A stretch of DNA of 64,000 nucleotides from Streptococcus suis (GTDB lineage: Bacteria > Bacillota > Bacilli > Lactobacillales > Streptococcaceae), in NCBI GenBank assembly GCA_022354845.1, contig CP031970.1:1962250-2026249 (forward strand). Reading direction: 5' to 3'. The notes beneath the pieces are model-generated. The model did no database searches. It saw nothing but the letters and a program-made list of their open reading frames with translations, and was not told where the DNA came from. Each line of letters opens with the position of its first letter. Position 1 is the stretch's first letter. Positions 60,453 to 64,000 of this stretch are shown here, piece by piece. The position numbers and the translations under genes are program-made.

Positions 60453-61097
60453 TTGCCATAATTTGTAAGTTACATACATCATAGGAAATATAACCCCAAC
60501 CAAAGCATATTCAAGAAACATTCTGGACAAGATTGTAGCACAAATAACCCCAAGCATAAAGCCAATTATGGTTATAAATATATTTCGCCCTATCTTTATC
60601 AACTCCTTATTTTTTTCCATTATTCCTCTGAACCAAATAAAGGCTGCATTTTTGACATTACCAGTCATCATTACATTTGCATATGGAACACCCCTTAAAG
60701 TTCTAAATGTTTCAACTTGTATAGAAGCTACAAAAGCTAAGATAGCCATGGTATAAAATGAAGACATAACCGGTGTCAGTATAACAGCAATTAATACAAA
60801 ACATAACATAATGACACTGCTACCTAAATGCCAGGGATAGTGTCTTTTTAGAAAGTAATTTTTCACCAAGTAGGTAAAAAATTGCCCACATACAAAGAAG
60901 ACAATAGGAATTAGAAAATGGATGGTATTTGTAAAATTCCCTTGTCCCAATTGATTAGCTAAAAGAATAACATTTCCTGATTGAACACCTGCAAAGCGAC
61001 CACCTTGAGTTAAATATGTAAAAGCATTTAGATAACCACTTATAAAAGTTAAACAACTTGCGATACGAAGTCCTTCAAAAACTCTATATTTCCTCAC
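60435..61097 (-). CDS. YoaK family (DUF1275) membrane protein
   Basis: The protein has about six membrane segments and the DUF1275 signature SGYLNAFTYLTQGGRFAGVQSGNV. I prefer GTG 61097 (220 residues), eight nucleotides after GGGAG; a GTG at 61118 lies inside the parS-like palindrome and has no ribosome binding site. The function is unknown. In pneumococci this position holds comCDE; no competence genes are present here. Confidence 0.85.
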   Translation of the reverse strand: MRKYRVFEGLRIASCLTFISGYLNAFTYLTQGGRFAGVQSGNVILLANQLGQGNFTNTIHFLIPIVFFVCGQFFTYLVKNYFLKRHYPWHLGSSVIMLCFVLIAVILTPVMSSFYTMAILAFVASIQVETFRTLRGVPYANVMMTGNVKNAAFIWFRGIMEKNKELIKIGRNIFITIIGFMLGVICATILSRMFLEYALVGVIFPMMYVTYKLWQEKNPT

Positions 61098-61110
61098 TCT
61101 TTGTCTCCCA

Positions 61111-61126
61111 TGTTTCACATGAAACT
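61111..61126. other. parS-like site 3 (between rlmH and DUF1275 genes)
   Basis: TGTTTCACATGAAACT matches the parS consensus at 14 of 16 positions and touches the rlmH stop. It lies 2 kb from parB. Confidence 0.72.
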
Positions 61127-61604
61127 ATTTATGGTAAGGACTTCCCTGCTGAATCATAAAAGCCCTATAAATTTGCTCTATCAATACTAATCGCATTAAT
61201 TGGTGTGGTAGGGTCAATTTTCCAAAACTCATCAATAAATTTGCCCTGTTCTTAACAACAGAATCTAATCCCAAACTTCCACCAATAACAAATGTAATAT
61301 CTGAATAGCCACTAGTTGTAATAGTATCTAATTTTTTACTAAATTCCTCTGAAGGGAATTGAGTTCCTTCAATCGCCAATACAATAACAAATTCTCGATC
61401 AGAGATTTTTGACATAATGCGATCAGACTCTTTTTTCAGAATTTGTTCAATCGCTGCCTGACTAGCATTGTCTGGTGTTTTTTCATCCTGTAGTTCTATG
61501 AATTCAAGCTTCGCAAACCTTCCCAACCTCTTTGCATATTCGCTTATACCATCTTTTAAATATTTTTCTTTCAGTTTACCAACGGTTATCAATTTTATTT
61601 TCAT
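61125..61604 (-). CDS. rlmH: 23S rRNA pseudouridine-1915 N3-methyltransferase RlmH
   Basis: This SPOUT methyltransferase has 159 residues, starting [16 protein letters not shown] and ending in the conserved [19 protein letters not shown]. The [10 protein letters not shown] loop binds S-adenosylmethionine. The gene lies beside oriC in many Firmicutes. Confidence 0.97.
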   Translation of the reverse strand: MKIKLITVGKLKEKYLKDGISEYAKRLGRFAKLEFIELQDEKTPDNASQAAIEQILKKESDRIMSKISDREFVIVLAIEGTQFPSEEFSKKLDTITTSGYSDITFVIGGSLGLDSVVKNRANLLMSFGKLTLPHQLMRLVLIEQIYRAFMIQQGSPYHK

Positions 61605-61618
61605 AAAAATATTGTAAC

Positions 61619-61716
61619 ATATCCACAGGCTATTCTCAGTAGTTGATTATAAAAAATTCTCTATAAATCTGTAGTTATTCACATACTAGTAAAAGTTATC
61701 CACAGCTTGTGGATTG
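61619..61716. other. DnaA-box cluster upstream of htrA
   Basis: Four boxes: ATATCCACA (61619-61627), TTATTCACA (61675-61683), perfect TTATCCACA (61696-61704) and reverse TGTGGATTG (61708-61716). The last overlaps the htrA -35. Confidence 0.75.
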
Positions 61717-61741
61717 ATTTTTGAAAACTTTAAGTTATAAT
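61714..61741 (+). promoter_or_regulatory. htrA promoter
   Basis: The -35 TTGATT (61714-61719) and -10 TATAAT (61736-61741) have a 16-bp spacer. Confidence 0.72.
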
Positions 61742-61745
61742 TAAG
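61729..61745. promoter_or_regulatory. CiaR-type binding site at htrA
   Basis: TTTAAG-TTATA-ATTAAG fits the CiaR pattern NTTAAG-N5-WTTAAG and overlaps the -10. htrA is a known CiaRH target in streptococci. Confidence 0.68.
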
Positions 61746-61796
61746 AAAGTAATTGTAATCTTAAAGCGAAATTGGAAAACTAGGAGGAATCTTTTA

Positions 61797-62978
61797 ATGA
61801 AAAAATTATTGAAATTTGTTATTTTGTTTGTTGTTGGATTTTTAGGAGGAATTGGTGGGTATTACTTTGCTTCATCAACTCTGACTCAAGGAAATTCTAC
61901 TTCAAATCAAGCAAATACAACCAGTGTGAGCAATGTTCAATATACCAACGATACTTCCACCACTCAAGCTGTGGAAAAAGTTCAAGATGCTGTTGTCTCC
62001 GTTATCAATTATCAAACTCAATCATCGAATAGCCTCAGTTCTATTTTTGGCAACATTGAAAGTTCAGATGAGCTAGCTGTTGCTGGAGAAGGTTCAGGTG
62101 TTATTTATAAAAAAGATGGTGATACAGCATATATTGTTACAAACAACCACGTAATTTCAGGTGCTGAAAAAATCGATATACTTTTGGCTTCTGGAGAAAA
62201 GCTTAGCGGAGAACTCGTAGGTGCAGATACTTATTCAGACATTGCTGTTATCAAAATTGCTGCAGATAAAGTGACCACTATTGCTGAATTTGCTAATTCA
62301 GACACAATTAAAGTTGGAGAAACTGCGATTGCAATTGGTAGCCCATTAGGAAGTGTCTATGCAAATACAGTAACTCAGGGGATTATTTCTAGTCTCAGTC
62401 GTACAGTAACTTCACAAACAGAAGATGGCCAAACAATCTCAACAAATGCTATCCAGACTGATACAGCCATTAACCCAGGTAACTCAGGTGGACCACTTAT
62501 CAATATTCAAGGACAAGTTATCGGTATCAACTCAAGTAAAATAACCTCTAGTTCTGTCAGCAGTTCAGGAGTTGCAGTAGAAGGAATGGGCTTTGCAATT
62601 CCCTCAAATGATACTGTACAGATAATTAATCAATTAGAAACAAATGGTAAAGTTACTCGTCCAGCTCTTGGCGTACAAATGGTCAATCTAACAGACCTAT
62701 CTACTAGTCAATTAGAAAAAGCAGGATTAGCAAATACAGACTTAACATCTGGAGTACTAATTGTATCTACTCAATCAGGTTTGCCAGCTGATGGAAAATT
62801 TGAACCATATGATGTCATTATTGAAATCGATGGTGAAACCATTGAAAATAAGAGTGATTTACAAAGTGAACTTTACAAGCATCAAATTGGCGACACCATA
62901 ACTGTTACCTATTATAGAAATAATAAGAAAATGACTGTTGACATTAAGTTGACACATTCAACGGATGATTTGTCATAA
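61797..62978 (+). CDS. htrA: surface serine protease HtrA
   Basis: HtrA degrades misfolded exported proteins. The 393-residue protein has an N-terminal membrane anchor (residues 4-26), a low-complexity spacer, a trypsin-like domain with the triad His118, Asp148 and Ser230 (NPGNSGGPL), and one PDZ domain (about 285-385). The start follows TAGGAGGAATC. Control by CiaR is likely from the promoter. Confidence 0.96.
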   Translation: MKKLLKFVILFVVGFLGGIGGYYFASSTLTQGNSTSNQANTTSVSNVQYTNDTSTTQAVEKVQDAVVSVINYQTQSSNSLSSIFGNIESSDELAVAGEGSGVIYKKDGDTAYIVTNNHVISGAEKIDILLASGEKLSGELVGADTYSDIAVIKIAADKVTTIAEFANSDTIKVGETAIAIGSPLGSVYANTVTQGIISSLSRTVTSQTEDGQTISTNAIQTDTAINPGNSGGPLINIQGQVIGINSSKITSSSVSSSGVAVEGMGFAIPSNDTVQIINQLETNGKVTRPALGVQMVNLTDLSTSQLEKAGLANTDLTSGVLIVSTQSGLPADGKFEPYDVIIEIDGETIENKSDLQSELYKHQIGDTITVTYYRNNKKMTVDIKLTHSTDDLS

Positions 62979-63040
62979 GATAATGTTTAAATAGACTTTA
63001 CACAATTGTAAAGTCTATTTATTTTTGTTAGAATAACCGT

Positions 63041-63799
63041 ATGGAAGAACTACACTATCTCAAAATAAAAGACATTCAGGCCAATCCCTATCAACCAAGA
63101 TTGCATTTTGATGAAGAAAAATTATTGGAATTAGCTCAATCTATCAAAGAAAATGGCGTCATTCAACCTATTATTGTTCGCAGATCACCGCTGATTGGTT
63201 TTGAGTTACTTGCTGGTGAAAGACGATTAAGAGCTAGTCAACTAGCGGGATTAACAGAGATTCCAGCAGTCATCAAGCATCTATCTGATGATGATTTACT
63301 CTACCAAGCTATCATAGAAAACTTACAACGCTCTGACCTCAATCCTATTGAAGAGGCTCATTCCTACGAAAAGTTGATAAAAAAAGGCTTAACACATGAT
63401 GAGATTGCCCAAATCATGGGAAAATCACGACCATATATCACTAATCTTCTTCGTTTACTCCATTTATCCGAATCTACGAGGCAAGCAGTAGAAACAGGAA
63501 AAATCACACAAGGGCATGCTAGACAGCTAGTAGCACTATCAGAGAGACAACAAGCAGAATGGGTTCAAAAAATCCAAAAAAAGGATATCAGCGTACGACA
63601 GTTAGAAACAATACTATCCTCTAAAAAGAAAAAAACAATTAGAAAATCCAACCAATTTGTTGCAGAAGAAGAAGAGAAATTAGCAAAACTACTTGGAACC
63701 AAGGTAACAATCCAACAAAAGAAAAATGGATCGGGACAACTGACTATTCAATTTCAAAACATCGAAGAATTTGAAAGAATTATCAACAGTCTGAAATAG
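63041..63799 (+). CDS. parB: chromosome partitioning protein ParB
   Basis: ParB (Spo0J) binds parS and spreads along DNA as a CTP-dependent clamp, helping to load SMC. The 252-residue protein has the N-terminal motif box 2 (GERRLRASQLAG), ENLQRSDLNPIEEA, a helix-turn-helix (THDEIAQIMGKSRPYITNLLRLL) and a C-terminal dimerisation region. No parA is adjacent, as is typical of streptococci. Only a weak Shine-Dalgarno is seen (GTTAGAATAACCGT). Confidence 0.96.
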   Translation: MEELHYLKIKDIQANPYQPRLHFDEEKLLELAQSIKENGVIQPIIVRRSPLIGFELLAGERRLRASQLAGLTEIPAVIKHLSDDDLLYQAIIENLQRSDLNPIEEAHSYEKLIKKGLTHDEIAQIMGKSRPYITNLLRLLHLSESTRQAVETGKITQGHARQLVALSERQQAEWVQKIQKKDISVRQLETILSSKKKKTIRKSNQFVAEEEEKLAKLLGTKVTIQQKKNGSGQLTIQFQNIEEFERIINSLK

Positions 63800-63830
63800 C
63801 ATTGTTCATATTTTTATTCTATATACAAGG

Positions 63831-63946
63831 TTTTCCACAAGAAAATGTTTAAGAAATTCACTCGTATAGACTGTTTATTTGATTTATTCACATATTGTGG
63901 ATAACTTTTATAAACAGTGTGGATTTTTAAAAATACCTGTGGAAAA
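63831..63946. other. oriC DnaA-box cluster between parB and dnaA
   Basis: Five boxes: TTTTCCACA (63831), TTATTCACA (63884), perfect reverse TGTGGATAA (63896), TGTGGATTT (63918) and TGTGGAAAA (63938). The AT-rich spacing and position before dnaA mark the start of the origin. Confidence 0.88.
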
Positions 63947-63959
63947 CTTTTCTTTTTTA

Positions 63960-63995
63960 TGGTAAACTATTAGGACGATAAAAAAAGAAGGGAGG
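63960..63995 (+). promoter_or_regulatory. probable dnaA promoter and ribosome binding site
   Basis: An extended -10 TGGTAAACT (63960-63968) and GGAGG (63991-63995) lie at the window end. The presumed -35 overlaps the last DnaA box, which would permit autoregulation. The dnaA coding region starts outside the window. Confidence 0.5.
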
Positions 63996-64000
63996 ATGTT

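Overview
The window is a 64 kb stretch of a low-GC Firmicute chromosome that ends at the replication origin. Gene order (mutS-argR/argS, the mal cluster, veg-dnaB-rplI-gdpP-mnmG, ymfF-ymfH-rodZ-pgsA-ecfA1-ecfA2-ecfT, yaaA-recF/guaB, rlmH/htrA-parB-oriC) and the protein sequences point to Streptococcus, and from memory most closely to Streptococcus suis. The species call is inference, not a database result. Most housekeeping genes lie on the minus strand, co-directional with a fork moving leftward from an origin at the right edge.

Layout. 1-4.9 kb: mutS and argR, divergent from argS. 5-7 kb: a hairpin-forming repeat, a secreted CHAP/SH3 protein and two small membrane proteins. 7-16.2 kb: a maltodextrin island, with malQ facing malX-malC-malD-malA-malR-pulA and one identical operator downstream of each divergent promoter. 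16.3-19.6 kb: nrdI under a promoter carrying two NrdR-box-like sites, a YitT protein and aspS. 19.8-22.3 kb: acetyltransferase, aldo/keto reductase and glycosyltransferase. 22.3-24.2 kb: a rearrangement scar where two divergent genes, one a LytTR response regulator, have lost their 5' ends, followed by an intact-looking sensor kinase. 24.2-27.8 kb: exported metallophosphoesterase, exported fumarate-reductase-like flavoprotein and a membrane-anchored thioredoxin-like protein. 27.85-28.97 kb: gene-free, made of a 404-bp multi-hairpin repeat and a 4 x 55-bp array of one of its modules. 29-39 kb: translation, replication, c-di-AMP and tRNA-modification genes. 39-41.5 kb: serine dehydratase. 41.5-43.1 kb: two secreted proteins sharing a C-terminal domain. 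43.2-49.7 kb: ECF transporter core, pgsA, rodZ and two M16 peptidase-like genes. 49.8-60 kb: yaaA-recF, guaB, T-box-controlled trpS, a second YitT protein, an ABC-F protein, the second copy of the 404-bp repeat, and yfhO. 60-64 kb: three tRNAs, a DUF1275 protein, rlmH, htrA, parB and the start of oriC; dnaA should begin just beyond the right edge.

The mal genes import and process maltodextrins: MalX captures, MalCD translocate, MalQ and PulA remodel, MalR controls. The origin end carries parB, three parS-like sites and two DnaA-box clusters. The most unusual material is the 404-bp structured repeat, whose two copies keep eight hairpins, one of them with completely different paired bases in each copy. 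No insertion sequence, prophage or CRISPR array was seen.
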